A model generated the notes under the pieces. It was given only the letters and a program-made list of their open reading frames with translations, had not been told where the DNA came from and made no database searches. From assembly GCA_029204225.1 (NCBI GenBank), contig CM055112.1, positions 42,192,545 to 42,256,544 of the forward strand: a stretch of 64,000 nucleotides of DNA, given 5' to 3'. Both the position numbers and the translations under genes were made by a program. Positions 1 to 11,882 of the stretch are shown here, piece by piece. The DNA is from Diphasiastrum complanatum (Eukaryota; Streptophyta; Lycopodiopsida; Lycopodiales; Lycopodiaceae). Every line of letters starts with the position of its first letter. Position 1 is the first letter of the stretch.

Positions 1-1300
1 TAATTATTGTCAGTGAACTTTTGCTTACATGGATTTTTTTTAATGGAATTCCAAAATTTTAAGGTAGCATCTGGATCAGTATTAGCTCCAAGAGATGAAA
101 CCGGCGGTGTAAATTTTATTTAGTGCTTCGCACGATCTAAAAATGTAGCAAAGCAAACTTGGTTCCAATGAAATTTCGTGTATAATTTAGTATTCCTAAT
201 ACCTAATACCTATTGTCACTTTTTTAACTCTCTAAGCTTTTTTCCCCCTAAGACATCTAAAAACAATTAAAAAGCCCAAAAAAAAGACCTTCCAAGTTAA
301 AACAACCCTAAATAATGGAGTCATTCCAAAACGCGATCAAAGAGCTACGTTTCAGAACAATATGCATCTATGGCAGAGCTACGTTTCGGAACAATATGCA
401 TCTATGGCACTATATACAACACACATTGATATACATATATATAAATGTATATACAAAATGCATATATTATATATAAAATGATACAATATAAAGAATCACT
501 TCTATATGTGACTTTATACAAAGACTTATACATCAAAATATTCAGAAAATCAAGAAGAGGTATCCGAACAGCAATCCAGATTACGAAGGGCTTTCAGGTT
601 GCATTATGGTTCAGATGCAGCTAAGGTCTAACTATGACTTCAAACCAACGCAAGGTATGACCCTCTAGTTAGAGCCCTATCCTCCCTACGCTTCTCCTAA
701 CACATGGTTATATAATGGCTAACTAAAGTTGGTCATGGGCATAACTTTAAGGAACCTAGAAAACTGAACAGTTACATGTGACAACTAGAGCACCACCTAT
801 AGATGTATACTTTGAGGCACAGGCTAAATTCGACAATTTATAGTAACCGAAATATCTAAAAAGTAAAGAGCATATTTACTTTTGCCGAGCCACATGTTCT
901 ATTGAATACAGGTTTTGCAAACTTTGGCATGATTGAAACATTCGCGTGAGGTGCAAGGATATACATATATATCAAAGTTTGCGGCAACATTGCAAGGCAC
1001 ATTCAAATTTCAAGTGTATCAGTTAACGTTAATGTGAACTCCGACTAGCTGCACATATTGAAAAACGGGTAGAATTTTTCATTATCATGATTTATTTCTC
1101 ATTTTTCATCTAATTTCAAATTTCATGTCCTAATTCTCGTTTTCTTTTAGAAGGTTCATAACAAAAAATATACCATCGCAGGTTTGAAGCAATATGTTCG
1201 GTCCCCCAGAACCTTCCAAAGCCGCAAGTGCATAACATTGAAACTCATCTTCAATAGGAAGCGCTAACATAAAGGTTACGTAAAATAATGGATTGCAACA
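1..1300. other. Stretch without a recognisable gene
   Basis: AT-rich sequence with stops in all frames. No coding homology, LTR end or primer site was recognised. The only structure seen is the short tandem duplication listed separately. Confidence 0.5.
341..408. repeat. 34-bp tandem duplication
   Basis: Two adjacent 34-base copies (341-374 and 375-408), beginning agagctacgttt and ending atctatggc, differ at one base. A simple recent duplication with no evident function. Confidence 0.85.
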
Positions 1301-1550
1301 ACTACACGTGCAAGCAGCGTATGAAGATTACTGTATTTGTATCATGACAAGTCAGTATGGATACGGCAAACAGTTAGTATTGAAACAATTTTTTGAAATT
1401 ATTTCCATGACAACAGTTCCGTGAGCACCACGCAAAAGATCAGTGAGTTGCAAGTTGTAGAACTGTGCATGTCTGAACTGACATATCTGAACCGGGTAAT
1501 TTTCCTAACTTCCATGCATGAGGACGTAAATGTTCGCTTAAAAAAACTAA

Positions 1551-2330
1551 TCAGCAGCAGTTTGTTAGCATAAGCCTTGAAGGACGACGACAAACTACTC
1601 GAAGCCGAAAAATGAAGCACGGAATCAAAACCTGACACTGCTGCAGGTAGCAACGGCACTTCAGGGCCTTGTCGGTTACGAGCTCTGTTGACGAATCAAA
1701 AAAATCGACTACTTGACCTCGATGATCTGAGGTCAAAATACCAACAACAGAAGAAGAGGCATTCCACGAAGGTAAAATCCCATCAGGCGACAGCAGGTTC
1801 CCAGAAAGCCAATGCAAGGAGATGTCACGAAAGGCTCGTAAGCCTGTTGAAGAAGCTCCAGCCACTTGCGGAGGAAAGGCCATTGTGTCTGTCAGGCTAC
1901 CTTCTCAAGGCAGCCACAAAGACTTCAAACCCTCAAAACTGCAACAGTCCTCTTCTGCACTAAGGGCAGCAATAAGAAACTATTCAGACCTCTCTCATTT
2001 CAAACCTCCGCAAAATGGTAAGATCGGAACTCCAGCAGCCACAACAAACAGCCTACTACAGCTAGTTTTCCACACTCGACACTGGCGCCTGATCTCACCC
2101 TCTCCTATGCATTAAGCAGAGAATCGAGATCAGCACTCCGCTCTCTGACGCACTCCTTGGGGATTGATTCTTCTCTCACAAATTCCTAAGCAAGCTTATC
2201 TCTGGTTTTCCATGGCTGGATCGGCTCGAATCCTCTCTCCTTTATATGTCTCCTCTATAATCAACGCCTCTCGATTATCAAACAAACTCCGCTCTACTTT
2301 CCAGATTTAGGGTTTTGCGTGACTAGGGAA
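1551..2330 (-). CDS. Candidate 5' exon of an unidentified gene
   Basis: On the minus strand a 110-codon open frame starts at 1883 (context cacaATGG, good for plants) and runs to 1551. It is preceded up to about 2330 by less AT-rich sequence that resembles a 5' UTR. The predicted product begins MAFPPQVAGASS and is rich in Ser and Leu; I do not recognise the family. Possible 5' splice sites lie inside the frame (for example GAG/GTCAAG near 1719), so the true exon may be shorter. An overlapping plus-strand frame (1688-1963) is lysine-rich and less convincing. It could equally be non-coding; no downstream exon was identified. The call rests on start context and base composition only. Confidence 0.2.
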
Positions 2331-2399
2331 TAGGTTTTGTGGAACCAGTACTGAAATTTGACGGGCGCTTTCAAAGCCTGTTTCGAGAATATGTGACAG

Positions 2400-5300
2400 G
2401 CAGGAGCATTACCCTAGGAAGGTAAAATGTCATTTAGACAATGGCTTATTTATCCTAGGGTTTTGATAGCACCCCATGGCATGGAGTATGATAACCTTTC
2501 ACAATCACCTAAAGTTTTAGAGTAGACAATTCAATGTGCATAATGGCTCACGCCTTTTATTTATTTTTTTGCTCATGTGTGGTGGTGTCACTCCTTGCTC
2601 ATTCAAGTTTAGTTTCGTGCCCTCATCTAGATCATTAGGTTTTTCAATGGGTGATTTGGTACTTGAAGGAATGATGCATAGAGAAGTTCAGTGTTTGAAA
2701 CACTATACCCATCTTGCTGGGAAATACTGTTGGGTATCAAGTCATAGACGTAGTGATAATAACATGAGTCTCTTTTCACGTGCCACCATGAGTCCTATGA
2801 GTTTGTCCAAATGTTGGGTGTTGGTGAGATCCACAATTGAAATAATGCAACAATAAAAAAACAAGTGTGAGAGCCATAGCACCCTATGTTTATAAATCAA
2901 ACTTGATGAGCATGTCATTATCCCATTTTATAGTTAAAACTTAAACATAAGAGTACTTTTTAAGATGAGGTCTAAAAGTTTCAAGTTATAAAAATAAAAG
3001 ATGTTTTCTACCTATTTTAAAATTTAAAATTTTAGGGAGATCAAAATTGGCTAATAGGAAGAAATGTAGAATAATTAAAATCCACCATACATAGTAGTTC
3101 ATTGCTAAGTTCCAAAAATACACGTGTGGGTTTTTACAGTATGGAACGGTTTAGTACCGTGAAAATATGAAAAAAAAAAAAAATTGAAAACTAAAATGGC
3201 CAAAAACATTATTGAGTTGGTCTACATAGTATTGGGCCGCCAAAAAATTTGCCAAAAACCCAAAAAAAAGGCCTAAAAGTCCTAAAAAGAATGGCCTAAA
3301 AACCCAAAAAAAATTGAACTTTATGTCTTTTTTTGAGTATAGGGTTTATTTTTTGACGCCCTGCACATTTTTTTTTGCAATTTTTAACTACATAGAGGGT
3401 ACCAATACAATATTGAGGATTTTTTGACCAAACAAATAATATTTTACGGAATGGTACGGAACCGGTTCAATATGGAACAGAACTGATTCCTTACGGAACG
3501 GTACGATTCTGTATTTAATCTTGGGTTCATTGTACTTTATTACACATCTATAAGAAGGTAGAGAGTATATCACAATTGGATGTCCGTGTTTTTTCTCTTC
3601 CTCCTTTTCTCTCATTTTGTTATGGTTTTGATGTTTATGCAATTTTGTGATTATTAAGGTTTTGTTATTCTTGCATTTTTTAAGAGAGAAGAAAGAGTAA
3701 GTTATCACTTGGGAAATGATTAGGGCTAAAGTTTGATTAATAGTTAAGTTTCATATAAAAACTATCGCCTGACAGAAAAGGTGAATGCATCTTTCATACC
3801 TATTTGTTTGCCATTGTGAGATCTAGAATATAGGGTTTGAAGGAAGTTGAGAAAAGCAACTACAAATTTGGCACCGTTATATGGGAGCAATCGACACTAT
3901 TCTTAGCTTGATAGCATTCTTTTGATGAGAATGTATTGGTTAATATCCATTTAAACATCTTAATTATGCTTCTTGGTTTTCAAGAAGAGACTTGAACTTG
4001 GAAGTCGGGACCAAAGAAACTTTGCATATCAAGCTAACAATAAGCAACCATGTTGGATAAACATGTTGGTTCTAGCCTAGTGATGTTGAAAACGCATATT
4101 TGGTTGAATAAGGTTAGATTTTGGTAGGTTTAGAATGGTTTGATTGGTTTTGCTTGAATTTCCTCCTTATGCTCACTTTAGATTGATGAGTAAGGCAATT
4201 AATCATTGCTAAGATCATTTTGAAAATCGAAAGATTAAACAGTTTAAAAAAAAAAACATTGAGTTTCTACAAAAGCGGGGTGAAGAGTGTCAAAATTGTC
4301 AGCAAACAAAATAAGTTTTTTATTCCTTATTCAACTAATCTTCACCAATTTGCAAGCAAGACCATCCTAAGACAAGAAAATTCCAGTTTGAAATGCAAAG
4401 ATTGGTTCCCAAAAATAATTCGGCTACTTGAAAAATATAGCCAAAAACGTCAAAAATTCTTGTAAAAAATCTTTTTAAAAAAAGTGCTCATAATTGGTCA
4501 ACCAACCTCAAAATTTTCTTGTAAAAAATCATCATAAAAGATTTCTCCAAAATGCCAAATTAGGCTTTCTCCAAGGTTTGTGAGGGTTCATGCTCAATTT
4601 TGAAGCCATGCGAAAGTTGATTCAACCAATAACTTAAAGTGCATATTAAGCAAAAATAAACACTTCAAATTATTATAAAACTTTGTCCTCAATATTCGTA
4701 AGTCATGATGCAACTTGTTCACATTGTGGCTAAATTTCAAATGTCTTTGTGAAAGTTTCTCTCCAATATTTATTCTCTACGAAGGTTATTTTTATCATTG
4801 TTAAGTCCAAACAACCATTGCACGGCAACATTTTTATTTCATCTAAACCTTCGTCAACTTTTTCATAATTGCATTTCAATATTTTAAATCTCCAGTTAGT
4901 CCCTGCAAGTAGGTTTCCAGTGATTCTAAAACATTTTTATGCTAAAATAACTCTCACCATATTTAGTAACCTTTGCATAACTTAGTCAGAAGTCTATAGG
5001 AGGCTCGACAAATGTTTTTACAACTATCTAAAAACGCTCACTCTCACTATTTCCAAACCGTGTAAAAACATTCGTTGAGGACTCTATAGGAAGCTTAGGA
5101 CAATGGGATATCTTTTGGGCATACTAGTGAATGTTTTCAAGAACTCATCACATGTGTGAAAATGAGTGTTTGAAAAAACTAGTTGTGTTTCAAGAAAAGT
5201 TAATAGAAAAGATTCAGATTTTTTCTTAAATCACTAAGTAAAACGTAACTGCCTACTTAATTTTAGGATTGTTTCCAGTCAATCGGGTGGCTTAAAAAAT

Positions 5301-5917
5301 TTGGAAAAACAGATAAATTGCAGTTTCTAACAATCAAGGCTTGCAAGAAGAACTGATAGGGAAAAGCAATCAAGCGAGTGTTTTTGAAAAAGGCTCGCCT
5401 ATTGTGACAAATTGAGAAGAACAACGAGCAAGGTTTCAAAAAAATGCTCGCTTTCACACGTGTGGGATGAGTGTTTTGCTAAAACACAAGATGATTAAAC
5501 TATTGAATGATTCATTCATTTAATAAGACAATCTCTCTATAAACTAAAAAACTATCAACAAGCGAGTGTTTCCTACTGTTAGCGAGTATTTCTAAAAAGC
5601 TTGCCCCGCTTACAACTCTCACAAAGCATTCACAAGACACAATAGAAGGAAACTCAACTCTTTGATTGAACAAGTGAAAGTTGTGAACATGAAATACAAA
5701 AAGTTTGGCCCTTATATAGTTGGGTCCAAAATAGTTGAACTTGACTTTATAATGCCTTTTGCAATTTCTACTGGAGTCGTGCCACATAAATTCCCTACCA
5801 TGCTTCAAGACACACTTAATCAAAAGTAGTCGCTTATTCTTTCTAACACTTCAAGGCATATGTGTAGCTATTGGTGCTTTGAGCAGTACAGGTGCACTAC
5901 TATGTAATGTCTAACTT
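2400..5917. other. Long stretch without a recognisable gene
   Basis: AT-rich DNA with many short frames and no family resemblance. Two local textures are visible. About 3140-3530 has repeated GGAACGGT/GGTACGGAAC words. About 4980-5620 has repeated GCGAGTGTTT/GCTCGC words. They may be decayed transposon sequence, but no terminal repeats or coding signatures support a call. Confidence 0.4.
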
Positions 5918-5922
5918 TATTT

Positions 5923-6197
5923 AGTTCGAATTAAAGTGGAATCACTGTGTTACTGTATTGTGGGTCCTATCAGTAGATAAGGATCAGTTGGCCTCGCCAC
6001 GAGACCAGTCGACGGGACACGCGTCTCGTCAACGGCAACCTGGGCCATGCATGGGTTGCCTGAGTGAAGAACTATATGGAAAATATATTTTCATTTTGAG
6101 AAATACAGTTGCTATGAGAGCTTGTTGTGAAGAGTGTTTTTATGTCTGTGTTACTATGTAGCATGATCTGTGTTCCTGTTCGAAGCAAATTCTAAGT
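5923..6197 (+). repeat. Copia-1 5' LTR
   Basis: 275 bp, begins AGTTCGAATT and ends AATTCTAAGT. Aligned end to end with 9289-9563 without gaps, and homologous to the inverted LTRs at 28010-28285 and 34546-34820. Confidence 0.92.
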
Positions 6198-6211
6198 TGG
6201 TATTAGAGCCG
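6198..6211 (+). other. Copia-1 primer binding site
   Basis: TGGTATTAGAGCCG abuts the LTR with no spacer. It matches the 3' end complement of initiator tRNA-Met (TGGTATCAGAGC) apart from a C to T change. Confidence 0.85.
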
Positions 6212-6550
6212 TAACAGGGAGTGTACACAGTACAGTGTCGTCGTTGAAGAGAGCTTCGAGAGAAGAGCAGTGTTCTAAGAGTTCGGGGTTTATGATGGGT
6301 TGGAGACAGAAAGTAAAGCACTAGTGCATGGTTTCTAATTTATAGATGCTTGCCAAGCTCAACAGAGGGCTTATTAGCCTGTGCATAACATCAGATAGGG
6401 ATAAATTTGGTGGAAAATTGACAATTTTGAAGCCAGTTGAAAATTGAAACCGGTTTGGGGTTACGGTTTTCTACACATAACTGGTGATTTCTTCGCTGTT
6501 TGTGCTCAGTTTTGGATGTCGTAAAGACAGGATGGAACTAATCATACTGT
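6212..6550 (+). other. Copia-1 untranslated leader
   Basis: Homologous to the leader of Copia-2 (about 34195-34530, minus) up to an actgtca word near 6551. It then jumps straight into the second half of the gag zinc knuckle. No start codon with a long frame is present. Confidence 0.7.
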
Positions 6551-6551
6551 C

Positions 6552-7800
6552 AGGGCCATTGAAAGAGCGAATGCCGAAAATTTTTGGCGGAATCAGGCAA
6601 GGGAAAACCAAAGCAAGTAGGTAACCTTGTCGATGAGGGTGAGATTGAAGACTCTAGTATCTTCATATCAGCATTGTCATCTAATCAAGATGATCAAGCG
6701 TGGTATATTGACTCGGGAGCCACTAGACACATGACAAGTAACAAGGATTGGTTCAGTAGTATGAAAGTGTTGGATAATGGAACATCTATTTCACAAGCAA
6801 ATGGTGATGTGTGCAATATCAAGGAGATAGGGATCGTTTCAATCCAACTACCTTATGACAAAAGCATGATGATCAAGGAGGTACTTTAAGTACCAGGTTT
6901 AAAGAAAAATATACTTTCCGTTGGCATCATTACTAATCAAAACTTGAAAGTAGAATTTGCCCATGATCGTTGCCTTGTGAAGGATGTGAACCAAAAGTTC
7001 AAAGTCATTGCGGATGGTATAAAGGAGCCCACCACTAAATTGTACAGGTTGAATGCTACAATTAAGGGGCAATATGGACTTATCTCATCCATTTCATCGC
7101 AAACTGATGTAAGGCCTTTGTACACATTCCTAAGGAAGAGAGACGTAAGCTTGATATGAAAGCTATCAAGTGTATATTCCTAGGATATGATGATCGTGTG
7201 AAGGGCTATAGGTGTTTTGATCCAATGGAGAACAAAATACATGTCAGACGTGATGTTATCTTTGATGAATCTAAGATGTATGAAGACGAGAATGCTGAGA
7301 AGACGGACACATCCAGTGGGAAAGATGGTACAGTGAGGATTCCTCCTGATGATGATCCATTTATTGACTTTCCTAGTGATGGACACGAGGATACACCTCA
7401 AGATACTACTACTCAACCTCAAGAGACAGGTTGGAGAGGTAGAGATAAACCTTTTGGTGCAAGAAGGATTGACGTTGTAGGTGACAAATGCAAGGAGAAA
7501 GTTGTACCATGGGATACATTTTCACCAGGAAGCTGATCACCTGACATGAAGCTCCCTAAGTGGTTTGAGAGATTGATGGAGAGCCGCGACATGGATGACT
7601 TTTCAAGATCATCTAGCCAGGGAGAGTTACGAAGATCAACAAGAAAGAAGACACAACCTAAAAGGTATGAAGCAAATTCTGCTCTCGTATCTAGCATAAT
7701 TCAAAGCAAAGAACCTTTGACTTATGTTGAAGCGAAGGACGATGACATTTGGGTCAAGGCCATGGGAGAGGAGATGGAGTCAATTGCTAAGCACATGGGA
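6552..7800 (+). pseudogene. Copia-1 protease and integrase C-terminal remnant
   Basis: The frame open from 6584 carries the tail of a CCHC knuckle, then an acidic linker (GEIEDSSIFISALSSNQ) and the aspartic protease signature WYIDSGATRHMT near 6701-6735, where D-S-G is the catalytic triplet. A stop follows near 6889 and pre-integrase sequence continues to about 7100. There the reading jumps to the integrase C-terminal region (GYDDRVKGYRCFDP at about 7186-7227, DVIFDESKM at about 7252). So the HHCC finger and the D,D,E core are absent. The Asp/Pro/Thr-rich integrase-RT linker with the motif RRSTRKK (about 7630) follows. Several stops and frame changes show it is not functional. Confidence 0.88.
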
Positions 7801-9174
7801 CTTAGTGAAACCACCAGTTGGCAAGAAACCCATTGGTTGTAAATGGGTATACAAAACTAAGTACCATGCAGATGGAAGTATAGCAAAGCACAAAGCTAGA
7901 TTGGTGATCAAAGGGTATACACAAAGTAAAGGGATCGACTATGAGGAGACATTTGAGCCAGTATGTAAGTGGAATACTCTACGTCTACTTGTTGCTTTAG
8001 CTTTACATTTTGGTTGGCCTTTGCATCAGATGGATGCGAAATCTGCTTTTCTAAATGGTGAGTTAGAAGAAGAGGTGTTCATGGATCAACCTGAAGGCTT
8101 TGTAGCGAAAGGATCGGAGAATAAAGTATGTCGCTTGAAGAAAGCACTTTATGGTCTTAAACAGGCACCGCATGCATGGTACAACAGGATTGATGCCTAC
8201 TTTTGTTCTAAGGGGATGGTGAGAAGACATTCTAATCCAAATCTTTATGTCTTATGCTTTGATGGCATGGTTGCTTTGATTGCTCTTTATGTTAATGACT
8301 TGATTATTACGAGAAATAATCAAGAGATGATAGACATGATCGAGAAAGACTTCATGGAACACTTCGAGATGACAGATCTCAGCCTAATGCATTATTGCCT
8401 TGGAGTGGAGGTGTGGCAAAAAGGACACAAAGTGGGTTTAACACAGGTGAAGTATGTCAGAGAGTTGTTGCACAGGTTCAGGTTGCAAGATTGCAAGGCA
8501 GCGAACACTCCTATTGAACCAGGTAAAAAGCTTTCTAAGGTTGATGAGTAACAGCCATTTGATGCTATGCTATATAGGCAGCTGGTAGGGAGCTTGATTT
8601 ACCTTACTACGACTAGACCATATATATGCTATGTTGTTGGTATTGTAAGTCAATTTATGGTAGCACCTACACGCATTGGAAGGCAGCCAAACGCATTTTG
8701 CGATATGTCAAAGGCACTTCCGATTATGGCTTGGTTTACAGGAAGCACGAGGGTGTACTTGAGTTATGTGGCTATGTGGATGCGGATTGGGGAAGTGACT
8801 ATGACGATCGTAGATCCACCATAGGGTATGTATTCTAGCTTTGTGGCAATTGCTTTTCCTAGTCTAGTAAAAAACAAAGTACATTCGTTTTATCCACCAT
8901 AGAAGCAAAGTATAAGGCAATGTGTAGCGCAGCACAGAAAGCTATATGATTGAGGCAAATCTTAGATGAAGTTGGCATGAGACAGGAGAATCCCACAACT
9001 ATACATAACGACATTCAGAGTGGCATTCAACTAGCAAAGAATCCAGTGTTCCATGTGACAACCAAACACATTGAGATTCAGAATCACTGTATACGCGAGA
9101 GGCTATTGAGTCTTGAAATTCGTGTTGTTCATTGTAGTACGGACGAACAACTAACTGACATTTTTACTAAGTAA
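7724..9174 (+). pseudogene. Copia-1 reverse transcriptase and RNase H (YVND mutant)
   Basis: The RT domain is open for 275 codons (7724-8551). It contains KWVYKTKYHADGSIAKHKAR, the palm motif QMDAKSAFLNGELEE, and LKKALYGLKQAPHAWY. The active-site box reads LYVNDLIITRNNQ near 8287-8325, whereas the family motif is YVDD; Asp to Asn at a metal-binding residue should abolish polymerase activity. A TAA stop at 8549 separates RT from the connection and RNase H parts (8567-9174: [19 protein letters not shown], then [14 protein letters not shown], then KHIEIQNHCIRERLL and DIFTK). Copia-2 copy B shares both the Asn and the TAA. Confidence 0.9.
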
Positions 9175-9277
9175 CTTACTAGATAAAAGTTTGATAAGTT
9201 TAGATCAAAACTTTTTGTAATTAAAGTTTGTTGACTTTAAAGCTATGTATATGACTGTATAAAAAGTAGACTCTACT

Positions 9278-9288
9278 TTAAGAGAGAG
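9278..9288 (+). other. Copia-1 polypurine tract
   Basis: TTAAGAGAGAG lies immediately before the 3' LTR. The same position in Copia-2 has TTAAGGGAGAG. Confidence 0.75.
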
Positions 9289-9563
9289 AGTTAGAATTAA
9301 AGTAGAATCATTGTGTTGCTATACTGTGGGTCCTATTAGTAGATAAGGATCAGTTGGCCTCGCCACGAGGTGAGTCGACGGGACACGCATCCCGTCAACG
9401 GCAACCTAGGCCATGCATGGGTTGCCTGAGTGAAGAACTATATGTACAGTGTATTTTCATTTTGAGAAATGCAGTTGCTATGAGAGCTTGTTGTGGACAG
9501 TGTTTTTTTGTCCGTGTTACTGTGTAGCATGATCTGTGTTCCTATTCGAAGCAAATTCTAAGT
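9289..9563 (+). repeat. Copia-1 3' LTR
   Basis: 275 bp, begins AGTTAGAATT and ends AATTCTAAGT, followed by the TATTT target duplication. Confidence 0.92.
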
Positions 9564-9568
9564 TATTT

Positions 9569-10461
9569 AATTACATAACTTACAAAATTGAGGCTGTGAG
9601 AGCCCTCAATATTTATTGCATTTTCCATGCATTGGGCATGTATTGTAAATGGACATACAATGGTGGAACTTATGTGTATGAAAGTTTTACATTTGATACA
9701 TGATACTTTGTGGAGTGTGATGAGATTAATGATGTAGAAGCTAATAAATGTCCCAACATCGAGATAGGACAAGTACTCAAAGAGCCTATATTTGAAAGCT
9801 TCCAATTTGTAGTTCAATACGTGAGAAGTAACGAAATAATTTAATGTGACTTTGTCTCTTATGAGAGATATTATGGATAAATAATGAGTGAGGAAAATAT
9901 TATTATTCTTTTCAAACATCTCTTCTTCTCTCGTTTATTAATATTAAATGCTCATTCAAAATGTTATTTGTCATTTCCAAATATAATCAACTTAAAATCA
10001 ATGACTTCTAGAAGCATTTGGATTGAGTAGCAGAGTGGTCATTCAATGACATGAAATAATTTTCAAGCCAGAAGAACCAAATGCAAGGCAAAAACATGAA
10101 TCAAAGGAAATTGGATAGACCATCCGAGATGGTATGATGTTGAGGAAGCTGAGAAAAGAAGATATTGTGGTAATACACGATGTCCATTTGATGTAGATTG
10201 GCTGCGCAAAAAAACAATATGGTGCTTCATCAAATTCTTCTTCGACCATCAATTTTTTTCATGGGAGCATAGGTTGCAAATTGAAGCTATCAGATGGATA
10301 TAATTCATACAGCTTGAGATATGCAACAATATGACATATTGTTGGACATAACATCCCTAGTCATGGCTACTCAAAATACAGATTCGGAGCATTCAAGCTT
10401 ATCATTTACTTTTGATACATAAGTGCCTATCAATGTGTTAGAATATCTAGTGTGAGCTTTG
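9569..10461. other. Stretch without a recognisable gene
   Basis: AT-rich flank of Copia-1. It contains only short frames without recognisable motifs. Confidence 0.4.
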
Positions 10462-10700
10462 TGTCATGTCCATGACTAGTACATAGGATTCAGTATACTC
10501 CTAGTCTTGGATACATGGTACTCCAGTGAAACAAGCTATTAGTTATGCCACGTCATACTGGACGTGACTCGAAAGTAACTAATATCCTTATGAGGCCAAG
10601 AACACACTAAATGGAGTTAGTACAAGGTATGAGACAGTGTATGCATGTGTAGAGTTATCAATAGCAATTCTATAAATAGAAGATCCACGCATAGAGACTC
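10462..10700 (+). repeat. Truncated LTR with TATA box
   Basis: Begins TGTCATGTCC and is recognisably the start of the LTR that lies inverted at about 38800-39012 (shared word TTGGATACATGGTACTCC near 10507). A TATA box (tataaatag, 10671-10679) sits where the U3/R border is expected. The rest of the LTR is missing: gypsy protease sequence in the opposite strand begins at about 10705. Confidence 0.6.
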
Positions 10701-10704
10701 TGTT

Positions 10705-11882
10705 CTAGATGAATCTATGTATAGGGGAGTTAGGACCTTGCATCAAAACTGGGAGCTTCGGGACTTTTATGTTCCAAGTCTCCAACTCTGCTCCTGAAGC
10801 TAGATAAACTTTATATCTATGATTGTTGGCTTTAGTTTTCAAGCTGAGTTTATGCACAATACGAGAATTAATAAAATTATGAGTTGAACCACTGTCCAAT
10901 AGAATACTCACTTCTTGATCTTTCCTTGTGCCAGTTAAATGGAAAAGTTCATCAGGCAAGAAAGTAGTACTGAAAGAACATTCACACTCACAATATGTTA
11001 GGTTAATTTTCAAAGTCTTACCATTACCACCTGGGATCTCAATCATATGAGCCAACATCTTCTTCCATTATGGAAAAAACTTCATCATATGTCCAGGCTT
11101 CTTACAAACAACACATAAGTTCTCTTTTTTAGCCTTTTCTCAAGACAATGATTTTTGGAATCTCTCTCTCTCTTCAGTTTCTTGGGTTCTAATGCTGCTT
11201 GATCTAATTCGTCAAAATGTTTTACTTAGTCTGAACTGCGCTTCTTCTCTTTCTTGGTTTCCAAGGCGGTCGAAATTTGCGCAAACTGCTTTCTAGATGC
11301 CACCACTGTGGAATCATATGTTTTTGAAATGTGAAATGCATCCTCGAAGCTTTGAAACTCATTTTGCCTACATTCATTTTGATAGTCGGCTGGCAAACGT
11401 AGGACAAACTGCCAAAGTGCCAACTTTGCATTGAATGATGGAACCCTATTCCATAGGTCCATATATTCCTGGATATAAGAGTCTAAGCTCTTCGTACCCA
11501 TTTTGCAGTTCACGAACTTCAGGTAATAGTCAACGTCATCAGCAATTACAAAAGCTCTTTTGAAAACTTCCGCAAACGCATCCCAAGTAGTTGGCTTCAC
11601 CGATAAATCTCGCCATCACGATGATGCTTTGTCGTGTAAGAACAGCACAACACTCTCAATTTTCTTCTCATCAGAAACTCCATGCAAGTTGAAGTGACTG
11701 CTCCACTTAGTGAGCCAGTCTTCGACGACTTCAGGTTTCTTCTCCTTCTTCTCTCCCAAATAAATCTCCGGTTGAAAACCGAGATTGGGCAAAGATAACA
11801 ATTTGACTTGGTTTAGAAGAACCTCCATTTGTTGATCTCTCATCTGATTCCAATTATTCATATCGTTGAGTGTCGTACTCAA
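10705..11882 (-). pseudogene. Ty3/gypsy gag and protease remnant
   Basis: Read on the minus strand. The first block (11882-11616) has the capsid N-terminal part (EDWLTKWSSHFNLHGVSDEK). The second (11600-11226) has the rest of a retrotransposon gag domain (TTWDAFAEVFKRAF, SLDSYIQEYMDLWNRVPSF, QFVLRLPADYQNE). After a gap with a Cys-containing region (about 11060-11220) the third block (11058-10705) carries an aspartic protease of the RVP type with LLDSGSTHNFI. Stops separate the blocks, and reverse transcriptase, RNase H and integrase are missing because the element is cut at about 10705. A gag fragment of the same general type lies at 63.1-63.8 kb. Confidence 0.82.

Larger units (their letters stand above)
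5923..9563 (+). mobile_element. Copia-1: complete, internally deleted Ty1/copia element
   Basis: A 3641-bp element bounded by two 275-bp LTRs (5923-6197 and 9289-9563) and a perfect 5-bp target site duplication TATTT (5918-5922 and 9564-9568). The LTRs end AG...GT rather than TG...CA. By eye they differ at about 24 of 275 positions with no indel, so the insertion is old. The primer site follows the 5' LTR directly and the polypurine tract precedes the 3' LTR. Compared with the relative at 28010-34820 it has lost gag (join near 6551) and most of integrase (join near 7103). What remains encodes a protease, the integrase C-terminal part, reverse transcriptase with a YVND active site, and RNase H, all with stops or frameshifts. 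It cannot move on its own. Confidence 0.92.

Noticed and set aside
1688-1963. 91-codon plus-strand frame rich in Lys and Gln
   Set aside because: No family resemblance and overlapped by a minus-strand frame with better start context; not supported as a gene.
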